Under the pieces are notes generated by a model, which was not told the origin of the DNA, did no database searches, and was given only the letters and a program-made list of their open reading frames with translations. Of a stretch of 64,000 nucleotides of DNA, positions 17,560 through 28,440 are shown piece by piece. Each line of letters begins with the position of its first letter. Positions within the stretch are counted from its first letter, which is position 1. The stretch is from Escallonia rubra. Its lineage: Eukaryota > Streptophyta > Magnoliopsida > Escalloniales > Escalloniaceae. The translations under genes and the position numbers were made by a program. The stretch lies in the NCBI GenBank assembly GCA_033065855.1, contig JAVXUO010001421.1, forward strand, positions 1 through 64,000, given 5' to 3'.

Positions 17560-19132
17560 ATGGTTTTGTTTTTGTTTCTCTTAATGGTAGCTTGCTGTGG
17601 CTTTAATTGTATATTTATTACTTCCCCACTTTATTTTGGGTTAAGACTATTTATGGGTTACCATTTTGAACACTTTCCACGTATATGGAAAATTATGATT
17701 TTCTTGTGGTAGTTTTATGTTCATACTATTTTTTGGAACAATTAGTATGTAGTTAATGCAACAAGGCACATATAGTGTGAAGTGGCTTTGATAAATATAA
17801 TTGGATAATATGTGGATTATATTTTTCTTAATATGAACAACTTTTTAGCAATTATTTTCTAGTTCTACACTCGTCAAAAAAATATCTAATCAAGTTGGAA
17901 CAAAGGAGTTGATAACATAATATAGTTGGTACTTTTTTTCGCAACATGAAACATGAATAAAAAGATTTTTTTTTTAAATTTATTCAGGCCCAGGCCTGGC
18001 CTAAGCCCGGCCTTAAAGTTAGGGCTTAGGGCTTCAGCTTATACCGGGCCCTGATATCCCCCATTGGCCCGGTCGGGCTCGGCCTGGTTCTCTGTGGCCC
18101 GAAGCCCGATCTAGCCCATTTTTTCCTCTAGCCCATTGGGCGCGGGCTAGGCTGGCCCTAGCCCAGCCCATTGACATCTCTAGCCACTTAGCACAAAGAA
18201 TCAGCAAAGAAATGAGAACAAAAGAAAAGCGTTGGTCATGGTACACTTGATGTCAGGACATATGGCAGTGGAAAAAGAAAAAAAACAATGATAGCACATG
18301 CATCAATTCCTAGGGTGTGATCTGGTCATGAATTTAGGAGAGCAGAAACACAACAGAAAGAAAACGGAAGAAAGAATATTGTACACGAGTGGGCAGCCGC
18401 AAGTGGGAGAATAACAGTGAAAGCCACAGCAATTGAGGCAACAAGGACACATTAGAAATATTGGTAGGAAACTACACAGCGACGACACAAAAATTGATAT
18501 AGATAAATTGAAGAACTAAATTATTAAAGGATTATCGATCCACTACCGATTCAGATTTTCAAAAATAATCCCTTACCTCTAATTGCACTATTAAACTCAA
18601 AACTTTGATCTTCTCAATCCAATTGCATCAAAAACCCTAAAATTTAACATACCCAGCGATTCCAATTAGGTTCTAACAACAAAGAAAATTCGTAGGTTTC
18701 CTGCTATGAATCTTAATCTATCCAAAAATTGAATTGAATTCTTACCTCGAAGTAATTTGCAAATCCCAAGAAGTCTCTTCCTAGGTATTCTTTTTGAAGA
18801 CTCTTCTGAAGTTTCTTGTGTTCTTATGAAATATGTATCCTACCAAACTAGCAAACACCTAAAAGATATATACTTATATACCTAAAACAATTACAATTTC
18901 AAAATACCCATTACGTCCCCAAAACTCTCTAACTTAATAAATTAGTCAAACAAAGTCCAAATTTAAAAAAATTGGGTCATCTAACCCCAAAAGTATAACC
19001 CACTTTTCAAAAAGAAAATTTCTGACTTGCTTCTTAGGCCGATGCACTAAGAGAAAAAAAAAATGAGAAAACACCATTAAAGACAAAAGTATTTTTTAAA
19101 AAAAAACAGATTAAAATATTCGGGGTCTAACA
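17560..19132 (-). repeat. Probable 3' LTR of a minus-strand chromodomain Gypsy element
   Basis: On the minus strand TGTTAGACCCCG starts at 19132, immediately after a purine tract AGAAGGATG-type PPT. The far end is uncertain; I place it near 17560, where the PMD relic stops being readable. The stretch is AT-rich and non-coding, and includes a GGCCC-rich hAT remnant. Confidence 0.5.
17985..18182. mobile_element. GC-rich hAT-type terminal fragment
   Basis: Repeated GGCCCGG, AGCCCG and TAGCCC blocks end in GCCCATTGACATCTCTAG. Its complement (TAGAGATGTCAATGGGC) is a familiar plant hAT-family terminus. The matching left end and an 8-bp duplication were not found, so this is a remnant. Confidence 0.45.
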
Positions 19133-19156
19133 TCCTTCTCCCCAAAATAAAATTTA
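19133..19156 (-). other. Polypurine tract / 3' UTR of the Gypsy element
   Basis: Read on the minus strand: AAATTTTATTTTGGGGAGAAGGA immediately before the LTR start. The matching piece on the other side of the inserted MULE is at 21498-21520 (CAAGGACGTAATTTTTA), so the two halves were once continuous. Confidence 0.65.
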
Positions 19157-19258
19157 GGGTTAATTACACTTATGTCCCTGAGGTTTGGGTGAAATTACAG
19201 TCAAGGACACTAACTTTCAAAAGGTAACAAACCGTGTCCACAAACGTTAAAAAGGTAA

Positions 19259-20446
19259 GGGATAATATCATTTTACTCCCCTGAACTATCCACGTTTTGT
19301 TATTTTGGTCCCTGAACTTTAAAAGTTGTTAAATCAGTCCCTGTACTTTGTGCCGTTATCAATTTAGTCCCTCCGTTGGGATTTCCCGTCAAAAAAGACC
19401 ACGTGACAGGCACGGGTCATTTTTTGAGGGGTATTTTCGGCCGACGGGCTCTCTCTCCCCCTCCAATCTCCATCACTCCATCGCCCCTCTCTTTGCCTGA
19501 CTCTCTCACCCAGACACCCACCCACTCTCGCATCTCTCTCTGGCCGACGGGCTCTCTCTCCCCCTCGAATCAAGACAACCAAGAGATTGGAGAGAAGACC
19601 GGCCTTCTTGTTCCAGATCGGACAGAAGACCGGCGATGGTGAGGTGGGCGACTGACCGGAGACGACGACGACACCAACCAACATCACTCTGCCGACGACG
19701 ACGACGAGGACCTCGGCTGGCTCCCTCCCATCTTTTTGCGTAGCTTAAGGTTGGTGATAATCACCGGCTTGCCGCCCTCCATGGCCCCCACGGCGGAGTT
19801 GGTGGTCCCTAGATCGATCCCCACCACCTTCTCGGCAACCACCTGGAGCGGGCTCGTGGTCATAGCCAGGCCACCCACTGCCGACGAGAGGCCATCGGCA
19901 CACATACCGAGGGATTGCTACTCTTTCTCAAAAATCCGTTCATTGATGCACCGCCGTTCCTCCGAGATTTATTCGTCGACGCACTAGCGTTCCCATGAGA
20001 TCTGCTTCGTCGACCGCCGCTGTAGCACCAACTCCATCGGCCAACGCCGCGGTGTCACCCCGATCAGCCACCGGCGGCAATCAGGCAGCTCCACCACCAT
20101 CACCACAACCTCCGCAGTGCCACCACGACAAAGGCAACGCCACCCTTCCCCCCCCGCCCCCTGCCCCCTCCGCCAGGTCTGGGGTAGGGAGAGAAACAAG
20201 CAGATCTCAAAAACAAGCAGAGAAACAAGCAGAGATAGAGAGAGAGAGAAGGGGGGAATAATTACTGGAAATACCCCTAAAAAAATGACTCGTGCCTGTC
20301 ACGTGGTCTTTTTTGATGGAAAATCCCAACGGAGGGATTAAATTGATAACGACACAAAGTACAGGGACTGATTTAACGACTTTTAAAGTTCAGGGACCAA
20401 AATAACAAAACGTGGATAGTTCATGGGAGTAAAATGATATTATCCC
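19259..20446. mobile_element. Inner MULE carrying an HSP70 gene fragment
   Basis: A 1188-bp element with 178-bp terminal inverted repeats (19259-19436 and 20269-20446) that differ at only a few positions. A perfect 9-bp target duplication AAAAGGTAA lies on both sides (19250-19258 and 20447-20455). Termini read GGGATAATATCATTTTACTC. It sits inside the outer MULE, so it is younger. The interior is GC-rich and contains an HSP70 fragment plus Pro- and Ala-rich coding-like sequence, but no transposase. Confidence 0.95.
19744..19842 (-). pseudogene. Captured fragment of plastid-type HSP70
   Basis: The minus strand encodes [20 protein letters not shown] followed by [11 protein letters not shown]. 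This is the start of the ATPase domain of a stromal (DnaK-like) HSP70, including the phosphate-binding IDLGTTNS loop. Only about 33 residues are clearly homologous. The upstream and downstream codons of the 73-residue frame (19684-19905) do not fit HSP70. It is a typical exon-sized capture inside a MULE and is not a functional chaperone. Confidence 0.85.
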
Positions 20447-20931
20447 AAAAGGTAACACTTATGTCCATCCGATAGGTATTCGTCCAAAAATTGTATTTTT
20501 TGTGATGTCATCAATGCGTATTTTCAAAATATGGCAATCCTACCCCTGTTACCTCTCTTCTCTCCTTTTCTCTTTCACGAGCTTGGTCTCTCTTCCCCTT
20601 ATCTCTTTCTTCCAACAGGTGAAGTTCTCTCTTCTTCTCCGGCAACCACGCCGTCTCCCCCACCGTTTCACCACCAAGCTGCTATCCCCACCGTCCCACC
20701 ACCATATCGCTGCCCCCACGGCCCACCGTTCCACCACCATGCCGGCTTCTGTAGCAGCTGTGTCACCGACATAAACCCCGACGTTCATCTCACATATCCG
20801 GCGGTACCGTGATAGTTCATCCCTCACCAAACTGGTTGGCTAATTAACACCAAATCCCCTTACAAAACCACGCTGCCGTGCCCACTGTTCCTTCCCCTCT
20901 ACAAACGGCGCAATCCCAGATCTTGTCCCCC

Positions 20932-21190
20932 ATGGACGCACCACCACCTACTCCGCCGTCATCCACCCCCACCGCCCCCGTCACCACCCACTCCGATCCA
21001 ATGCCTCCCCTACCCACCGCCAAGCTCCGCCTGATGTGCAGCTATGGCGGCCAGATCATCCAGTGCCCGAACACCAACTCCCTCTGCTACGTCAGTGGCG
21101 AAACCCGCATCGTCTCCATCGACCACCGCGTCACCGCTGCGACCTTCTCAGCCTTCTCCGCCCACCTCTCCCGCACCCTCTTCAACATGG
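20932..21190 (+). pseudogene. Captured 5' fragment of a PB1-domain gene
   Basis: ATG 20932 opens a Pro/Thr-rich leader (MDAPPPTPPSSTPTAP), then KLRLMCSYGGQIIQCPNTN, SLCYVSGETRIVSIDH and LSRTLFN. This matches the first half of a plant PB1 (octicosapeptide) domain with its basic KLR...SYGG strand. The second half of the domain, with its acidic motif, is missing; the frame runs into MULE sequence. No function is expected on its own. Internal GC content is much higher than the surroundings, consistent with host coding origin. Confidence 0.85.
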
Positions 21191-21497
21191 TCATTAAGTT
21201 ATTGTTATCTAGATCCATAGCAAATAGCAAAATGCCCCCGCGTGAGTCAAATAGCAAAGGTTAATTCTTTACTGAAACCCTAATTTAAAAATTAGGGTTT
21301 CAATTCTTTTTGAACCCTAATTTGAATGGCATGGTAAAGAATTAACCTTTCAAATCATGGGCAATATGGTCATTTTAACCATTCCGTTATGTATATGGGT
21401 ATTCCGTTAGGTCAAAGGACATAAGTGCCTATTTTCCAAACTTATGGACACGCGTGTAATTTCACCAAAACCTCAGGGACATAAGTGTAATTAACCC

Positions 21498-21696
21498 TAA
21501 AAATTACGTCCTTGGAATTCAAATGTACACGAGGTGCTAAAAAGGTCCAGATAAGTACGTCGCATATATTCTTCAGATTCCCAACTGGCCTCCTCAATTT
21601 CATGGTTCTGCCACAAAACCTTAACAAAAGGAATGACTTTCTTCCTTAACACCTGATCACGATGGTCAAGAATCTCAACTGGTTGCTCTTCATTGG
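21498..21696 (-). pseudogene. Gypsy integrase C-terminus with chromodomain-like end (Tekay/Del type)
   Basis: The minus strand reads EEQPVEILDHRDQVLRKKVI then PFVKVLWQNHEIEEASWESE, the characteristic end of chromodomain Gypsy polyproteins (W.NH..EEA.WE.E). The frame ends FEFQGRNF by the site of MULE insertion. The upstream part is cut at 21696/21697 by the 225-bp LTR of another element. No RT or protease from this element is seen in the window. Confidence 0.85.
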
Positions 21697-21921
21697 TGTA
21701 ACACCCCGAAATTTTTGAAGCGTTAGTCAACCAATCGATCGATCTCTTAGTGGTACAGATAATCTCTAACCCTTAAAATATAATCAATGTATACCAGAGC
21801 TTCTACAATTCTCAAATTAACAATCTAACCATCAATGTAATCAACGGTAAATATTGTTCATAAAAAGTGTCACTAAAGAAATAAAATAACCGCTAGAAAG
21901 TACCAACGTTCGGGGGTTACA
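21697..21921 (-). repeat. 225-bp LTR of another minus-strand retroelement
   Basis: On the minus strand it begins TGTAACCCCCG (21921) and ends CGGGGTGTTACA (21697), so it has TG...CA ends. It is preceded on that strand by TTTTAAGGTGGGGAGAA, a polypurine tract, making this the 3' LTR. It interrupts the chromodomain frame of the host Gypsy. Confidence 0.75.
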
Positions 21922-23084
21922 TTCTCCCCACCTTAAAAGATTTCATCCTTAAAATTTAGTGTTCCTTAAGCCGCTCTAAGATATCCACTGACACACCTCA
22001 AATACTTATATAACCTGATCCATTTAAATGGTGGGCTAAACAACCCAAATACAATTCTAAGCGACTTACAAAGTATACATGTTAAAGACCTCATGGTCAT
22101 GGCTAACAACTATGTGTTTATCACACTTTAATTCACCGATAAATATTACCTCAAATATCAGTATTCTTAAATCATAAGCCTCTGCTACACTGTAAACGCT
22201 ATCCCTACAATTTACCTTTCTCCATTTATACCACTAAATCGTCGCTAATGGTCTAAGTAAATTTATCATAGTTAATCCTAAACCTTAATTTGGGACCATC
22301 ACTTCTGCTTTAACATCTGTAGAACCTCAAGTCTAAAGGTTTTGAAGTTTGAGAATCACTTCTCTTCCCAAGTTTTTCACAATGAAAGAATAAAACTTAA
22401 AAGTCTTTAGTTGATACTTAACCTCATGGAATGCAAGCCTAGTCTTTGACTTCCACGCATAGTTCATCATTGTAGAATCAAGAGTCCAAAGTACAACACC
22501 TACTGCCTTTTTCTTCTTCTTTTTTTTTTAATTTTTTTTTGTTCTTCCAGAATACACACTAATTCTTTCAATAGCAGTCTGCTAGAAGAGCTAAATTTAA
22601 AGTTTACGGGGCCTATGATCAATACTTAAGGTCTTTGTTTTCCATCCTACTTGCAGCTCAAAATATTCATGACCTAAGAATATTAACCAGCCACTGCCAA
22701 AGTGGAATTTCTACAACACCAAACTTCTATTATCAACTAATTTCTAGGAACAACTTTGTCATTGAATTTCTTAAATCCAAAACCTCAAGGTACGATGATA
22801 CCTTAATGGATCGCTATGCTTTCCCTACGCACTCTGATGTCAAATCAAACCAGTTTAAACTATTATCAAGTTCTTCACATAGAAGGTATTACCTTAAAGA
22901 ACCCAAAAATCTGATTCTACACTACATGTATCACACATACACTAGCAATCATAACCTTCATCGGTCATAGCTTCAATTTGATGAAGCTACTCACGGAAGC
23001 CAAAAGATTATAGGCGCTATCCTTCAATCGTGTTATTTGGTTAATCCTTTAATTGTGTTATTTGAGATTGTGCTGAGTACGCAA
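21922..23084 (-). mobile_element. Decayed 3' internal part of that retroelement
   Basis: AT-rich minus-strand internal sequence upstream of the PPT (21922-21940). No RT, RNase H or integrase motif can be read. The small frame at 22635-22970 has no recognisable domain. The join to the next element is near 23085. Confidence 0.45.
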
Positions 23085-23318
23085 TAGTTAGAGTGAAATG
23101 ATTCTTTGTCAGGGTTTCAGTTTAGCATTGCAATTTGAAATTAATTAGTCGCGTTTGAGTATTCATGACAAGAATTTGGGAGCAAAAATTTGAGATATCT
23201 CAGCTAACATGTGGTAGTTATTAGAGTGATGCAACGGAAGCATAATGCCTAGACGTTATAAGTGAAAGGTAATCCGAGATCAAATTTTGTGGACAAAATT
23301 TTTATAAGGTGGAGAGAA
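23085..23318 (+). repeat. Extra copy of the large-LTR element's 3' internal end
   Basis: This segment matches 29946-30184 almost base for base: TCAGTTTAGCATT, GGAATTAATTAGTCGC-like text, CAACGGAAGC and the purine tract before the LTR. The first LTR is therefore preceded by the same 3' internal sequence that precedes the second, implying a former third LTR unit or a recombination product. Confidence 0.85.
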
Positions 23319-26300
23319 TGAAATATCCTGAAGTTCGGGAGCTGTTTAAAATAACCATATGTGACCCAAAAAATAAACGAGCGATAATTTTGGGCAATGC
23401 TCGAGTATTAGGAGTGCATGGAAACTTAAAATAATTTTGGGGCAAAATACAATTTTGAGAACTTTGGAAACTCTGAGGGCCTATTCTTTGTAATTTTAAA
23501 ATTTGGTGTGATAGGTGTCATTGGGTTAGAAAATTCTTTCTCAAGAGGTGCCACCACCTACTTTAAAAGTGTGACTAATAGGATTTAATTATAAACTAAT
23601 GTTTATCTTACAGTTTTAGAAAAATTCAACAAAAGAAAAAGGAAACCAAAAAGAAGTTCGGAAAGAGAAAAAAAAAAGGAGAGAAACAATAACCAGGTGT
23701 AGAAAACAGAGCAAGGAGGAAGGCAGGAAAAGCAGAGAAGAAACAGGGGAGACAGAGAGGAATTCTGGCCAGGGGGAAAAGGAGAGAGAAAAAAAGGGAT
23801 TGGGAAAACCCTGGTAACTGATCCTCTTTAGTGTGTGTTTCAATAGGTGTTACTATGTGTGTATTCGTGATTCTGTGTGTATATGTGTATATATGTGATT
23901 TTTGTGTATAAAGTTGGATCTGACGTGTATCAGTGTGTGCAAACAGGTATTTTGTGTGTGTGTGTGTGTGTGTGTGTGACAGTACATGGGTGTGTTTTAG
24001 GTGTAGATCGGGTGTGTAATTGTGAATATAAGTGTGTTAATGTGTGTATTAAGGTAGTAATGTGTATTTAAGAGTTGTGGTGTGTGTTTAGCTGTGCAAC
24101 AGTGGATGTGTGTGCATAGGAATGTGTGTTTAAGCAGTAATGTGAGGTAGAAAACAGGTGTGTGTAATTAAGGTGAGTTAGTGTGTTCTAATCTGAATAG
24201 TAAGTGTTATTGTCGCTAAAGGTCAAAAATTAGTTAGGCAATTTAATCTGAATTTTTATAGATAATAAATCTCATAATTGGAAAACGTCCAAAATAGTAA
24301 CCCGTGTTATTTTTATGAGGCGTATGTTTAGCAATTTTTTTGGGAATCTTTGGTGTCCGCAAAGGATGCTAAATTAGGGTATCGAGTAGAAAGAATTATC
24401 ACTTTATTTAGCAAAGCAAACCAATTCCTTTTAATTTGAAAATTTTAGACAAACCATATTTTACTGAGATGTTTCATTATCTAAAATTTTGGGTCATTCT
24501 GAGGTTGATAGTTATTTTTAGCAGAATCGGCTTTTTAGCGGTCGGTCTAGACATCGGTTTGTGATTTTAGGGTGAAAATTTTCTAAAATAATTTTTAGCC
24601 CAAAAATGATTCCAGGATGCTTAAAATAGTGTTTTAATGTATTTTTTAGATTTTTCTGGTGTCGGTAACCCCCAAGGTGTATTTTGATAATTTGCCACAC
24701 AAAGGGGGTATTTTGGTAATTTTACCTATAAAAGGTATTTTTGAGTAAATTCATATACTATAAAGATATTTTAGTGATTTTACTTAAAGAAAGGTTGTTT
24801 TCGTGATTTAATTGTGAGGGGATATTTTGGTAATGTGCCTTCTAGAAGGGTATTTTGCTAATTTTACCTCTAAAAGGTATTTTTGGGTAAATTCACATAC
24901 TGTAAGGTTAGTTTAGTGATTTTACTTAGGAGAGGGCTGTTTTGGTGATTTAGGTATGAGATGGGTGTTTTTGGTAATTTTACACCTAAGGGGCATTTTA
25001 GTAATTTTACATACCCGGTGAAGGGGGTGTTCATTTTGGGGGTATGCGTGCTTCCGTATTGAGTTTATAATATCGTACTATAGGCTGTGTTATGATGATT
25101 TGCTTATTTCATTTAGTTTAAAGCTAAAGACTTCCGGTTATGATAATTTTGCTACGGATCCAAGTAAGGGTTTCTATCTGAACCCCGGGTAAGTATATCT
25201 ATCCGAACCCTTATTTCGATAACTCGTACTCGTAAGTATTCTTTCAATTTTATATATGGTATATTGATATCAGCATGTTATTGCCAAGGGGACCCCAACA
25301 TTGAGCCTACATCAGTTAATTAGAAATCTTATCGATGCTCGCTTGTTATTGTATGTTGAGCAACTTCGATAATTGTTTGCGCTCTTCTTCAAAATTGTTA
25401 TGCCTAAATCTGATAACTATTCACAATCGTTCTTGCTATTTGTTGTAGTTACTCTGGATTCTGTGTGATGTATTATATCAGTATGCTTAATTGTTATTGA
25501 AACTTGAAGTGTTCTGGTTATATGTATTCAACTTGGTGCTCACTTTATTGCATGTTAAGCGGTGAATTTCTTATTGATTTTGTGACCATTGTTTCTGTGT
25601 TGACCTGGAAATCTATTCCGTGGAGAGGCATAATAAGGCTGGTTTGTTACTGCTTCCTTTTGGGAAGCAGGCTAGTTCCTTAATCAATGAAGAGGGCTAG
25701 TTATTATCGTACATCATGAATGTGTACATCTGCGCATTGCCAGAATAGCATTGCATCTGCCCAGGATCAATATCGTTAAATTTGTTTACATTGCATCTTA
25801 CAATGATTATTTTGGAAAGTGACGTTGAAGTGAAGGTATTGTTACCTAAATGAAAGGGATTTTGTTGAAACTTTTCCTCATATTATGATCAAACTGTTGT
25901 GTTTGTTCGAAACCCTTCCCTTATTGCCCTTGAAGTATCTGTGTTCTTTTGAAACCCTTTGGAAAACCACCTTTGTATTTTTAAAATAATTGCTTTGAAA
26001 ATGATCTTCAAACCATTATTTATGATATATGGTTATAACTGTTAATGTTGTTTTGGAAACAGAGATGATTGCTAATGTTGTTTTCTGTCTATAATTGTTT
26101 TTGGTCATTTTGTGTACATGCTTATGACAGATTATGGTTGTTGCGTAGAAATGTTTTGAGAAATATTTCTCGATTAAACTCTTGAGTCATCTTGTAGTTA
26201 TTTCGGTTGTTCCTTGAACCACCTTACTGATATCTCAAAAGGTCACCCTTCATTTGATTCATTCCTGCAGGTAATGATCAGTTGTAGCATGCTCAGGAAT

Positions 26301-26572
26301 GGGTTAAAGTCTATGCGAGATTCCGGTGAGCCCATCACTACTGTATAGTAAGACCCCTGCGTGGATCGGTACTGTCCACTCGTGCTATAAGATCTCAAGT
26401 TTGTAAAGAATCTAGGTTTTAATAGTTTAAAGTTAAGCAATTTGTAATCTTGTATTTGAAGATGCTTTGAAATATGTGTTAGTAAACAGGATTTGACAGG
26501 TTCGATGTGATGTGGTAGGTTAACGTTTCGAGAGTTCAGGGCGATGGAGTTTCGAATTTCCGGGATGTTATA
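23319..26572 (+). repeat. 5' LTR (3.25 kb) of a large-LTR retrotransposon
   Basis: Starts TGAAATATCCTGAAG and ends GATGTTATA, directly followed by the primer binding site. Visible contents: a GT-rich tract (23830-24190) and tandem ~140-bp repeats built on GGTATTTTGGTAATTTTAC (24690-25030). It aligns over its length with 30185-33522, with many substitutions and indels. Non-coding. Confidence 0.88.
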
Positions 26573-26574
26573 AT

Positions 26575-26586
26575 TGGTATCAGAGC
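26575..26586 (+). other. Primer binding site (tRNA-iMet type)
   Basis: TGGTATCAGAGC two bases after the 5' LTR is the standard initiator-methionine tRNA primer site of plant LTR retrotransposons. Confidence 0.92.
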
Positions 26587-26798
26587 GGTTCGGTCTTGTG
26601 GTATTAAGAGCTTAAGTAAATTATTTCATAGACACATGACCATAGAGTGTAGGTAACACGATTCTGTAGGACCGTATTCTAGTTAATTAGAATAGGGTAG
26701 GATGAGGGTAGAGTTAAAAAGTCTGTGTTCAACTTGTGATTGTATTTTTCTTTAGACGCGTGTTAGTATAAACTCTGATAAGTGTTCATTTTACCAGT

Positions 26799-28110
26799 AT
26801 GGCTCGTACTCGTATCACTGACAACGGGGATAGTACAGAGGGCCAAGAGGCCCCCAATAGGGAGGTATCTCGATCTAATAGGGATGAATAGTAGAATCGA
26901 GAACCGGTGGTTGCGGTTTTGAACACTATGAACCAAATTCTGACCTTGATGACAGAGAATATGGCTAACCAGCAACAAGGAGTACCGAACTCGATTCGAC
27001 CACAACCTCAAGATGAGTGTACATTGGATGAATTTAACAAACAAAATGCTACTATCTTTTGGGGGGTCATTGGACCCTATGGAGGCCGAGAACTGGATTA
27101 ACGAAATGGAGAAAATATTCCGAGCCATTCACTTCAGTGAGAGAAAAAAAGGTTGAATCTGCTATCTATAGACTGAGAAGTGAGGTCGATGATCAGTGGT
27201 GGAAAATGGTATAGAGGAGTTCAATTCGTCAATAGTTGGATGAGATGACTTGGGAACAATTTAGGAAATTTTTCTTCAACCGGTATTTCTCAATAAGTTA
27301 TCATGACCAGATGTTGAGGGAATTTTCCACGGTGACGTAAACAGATCAAAAATCAGTAGATGAATTTGAAATGAGTTTTTCACGCCTCACCAGATTTGGA
27401 GTAAGGATGTTGCCAACAGAGGGAGATAGATGCCAAAAGTTTGAGTGGGGCCTTAGGCATAAATTGAGAGATAGGGTGATCTCTGCTCAGTTGACGAGCT
27501 ATAGGCAATGTGTAGACTTGGTACACACTTTGGAACAATCCAAGTCCGACAAAAGAAAGAGGTACAGGCAAAGGCGGGGTGGACAGAAGAGAGGTAGGTA
27601 GGAATTCCTCCAGGAAAGATCTAACGGGGCGAACATACATCGAAAGTTGTTAGCACCAGCACGACAGGGTGCCCAAGGCTCGAGAATGGGGCAGAGGCAT
27701 GGGTTCAGGCCTGCTTCAGCTCAGGGATTTGGACCTAGGTAGGGTTCTGGGATTCGACCAGGGCAGAGTACGAGATTTGAAGGAAAGCAGGGTGTAAGCG
27801 CTCGATCAGCTCAGAGAACTAGAGTTGGACCATCACAGAATTTTGGAGTTTGACCTACACCGAGTATCATGGCGGTAAGCCATGCTACAGGGTTACCGGA
27901 GGATGTTTTAAGTGCAGCAGTGTGGAGCATCAAGTTCGAGATTGTCCAGTTATTAGAAATAATCAGCCAACTTTCCGTTCCACACCTATAGCTAGTGCAG
28001 CAATAAGAAAATTTCCTCGTCGGGAAAGAGGACAAGGTCAACAGGGGCAAACTCAGCAGTCTAAAGTGCGGCAGGAGCAAAGGCCCGGGACATCAGCTAG
28101 ACTTTAATCA
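26799..28110 (+). pseudogene. gag of the large-LTR element, broken
   Basis: ATG 26799 starts MARTRITDNGDSTEG, with a TAG at 26889. Retrotransposon gag core follows in pieces: MEAENWINEMEKIFRAIHFS (about 27078), MTWEQFRKFFFNRYFS (about 27246) and FSRLTRFGVRMLPTEGDRCQ (27371 onward). A CCHC zinc knuckle CFKCSSVEHQVRDCP lies at about 27904-27948. Several stops and at least two frame changes interrupt it. The core would form the particle and the knuckle would bind RNA. This is the only substantial coding relic in the element. Confidence 0.88.
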
Positions 28111-28440
28111 ATGTCCGTTTAGGGTGTTGCAACATCTGATTTCGTGGCGTCAGGTACACTACAAGTTAAATCATTAGATGCTCGGATGATGTTTGATTCC
28201 AGAACGACATATTCTTTGGTATCCCTTAATTTTGCGTTGTTATTGAGGGTGAGAACCCATCCTTTATGAACTGATCTTGTGATTGGCAGTTCATTGGGAG
28301 AGTCTTTGACTATTCTATGGTTCTTTGTGATTATACTATCTGTGTTGCGGATAGAGATCTTCATGTGGATCTCATCTGATTTGTTGTTCAGGATTTTGAT
28401 GTCATACTAGGTACGAATTGGTGATTCGCTAATCACACAT
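28111..28440 (+). pseudogene. Retroviral-type aspartic protease remnant
   Basis: SGTLQVKSLDARMMFDSRTT-type sequence corresponds to the (V/L)FDSGAT active-site region of Gypsy proteases. The Asp is present, but Gly-Ala after Ser has become Arg-Thr. Stops follow. The normal pol order would continue with RT, which is absent. Confidence 0.6.

Larger units (their letters stand above)
19157..21497. mobile_element. Outer MULE carrying a PB1 gene fragment
   Basis: A 2341-bp element with terminal inverted repeats starting GGGTTAATTACACTTATGTC and extending for at least 45 bp. It is flanked by a 9-bp duplication with one mismatch (TAAAATTTA / TAAAAATTA), the Mutator signature. It is inserted between the chromodomain and PPT of a Gypsy element. 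It holds a nested MULE (19259-20446) and a PB1-domain gene fragment (20932-21190) but no transposase: a Pack-MULE-type non-autonomous element. A 12-bp-arm palindrome built on AAACCCTAATTT lies at about 21275-21301. Confidence 0.88.

Noticed and set aside
19364-20261. Arg/Ser- and Pro-rich frames on both strands of the inner MULE
   Set aside because: GC-rich captured DNA gives open frames; only the HSP70 segment has recognisable homology.
26575-26586. tRNA gene remnants at the TGGTATCAGAGC sites
   Set aside because: These are 12-13 base primer binding sites next to LTRs, without a cloverleaf.
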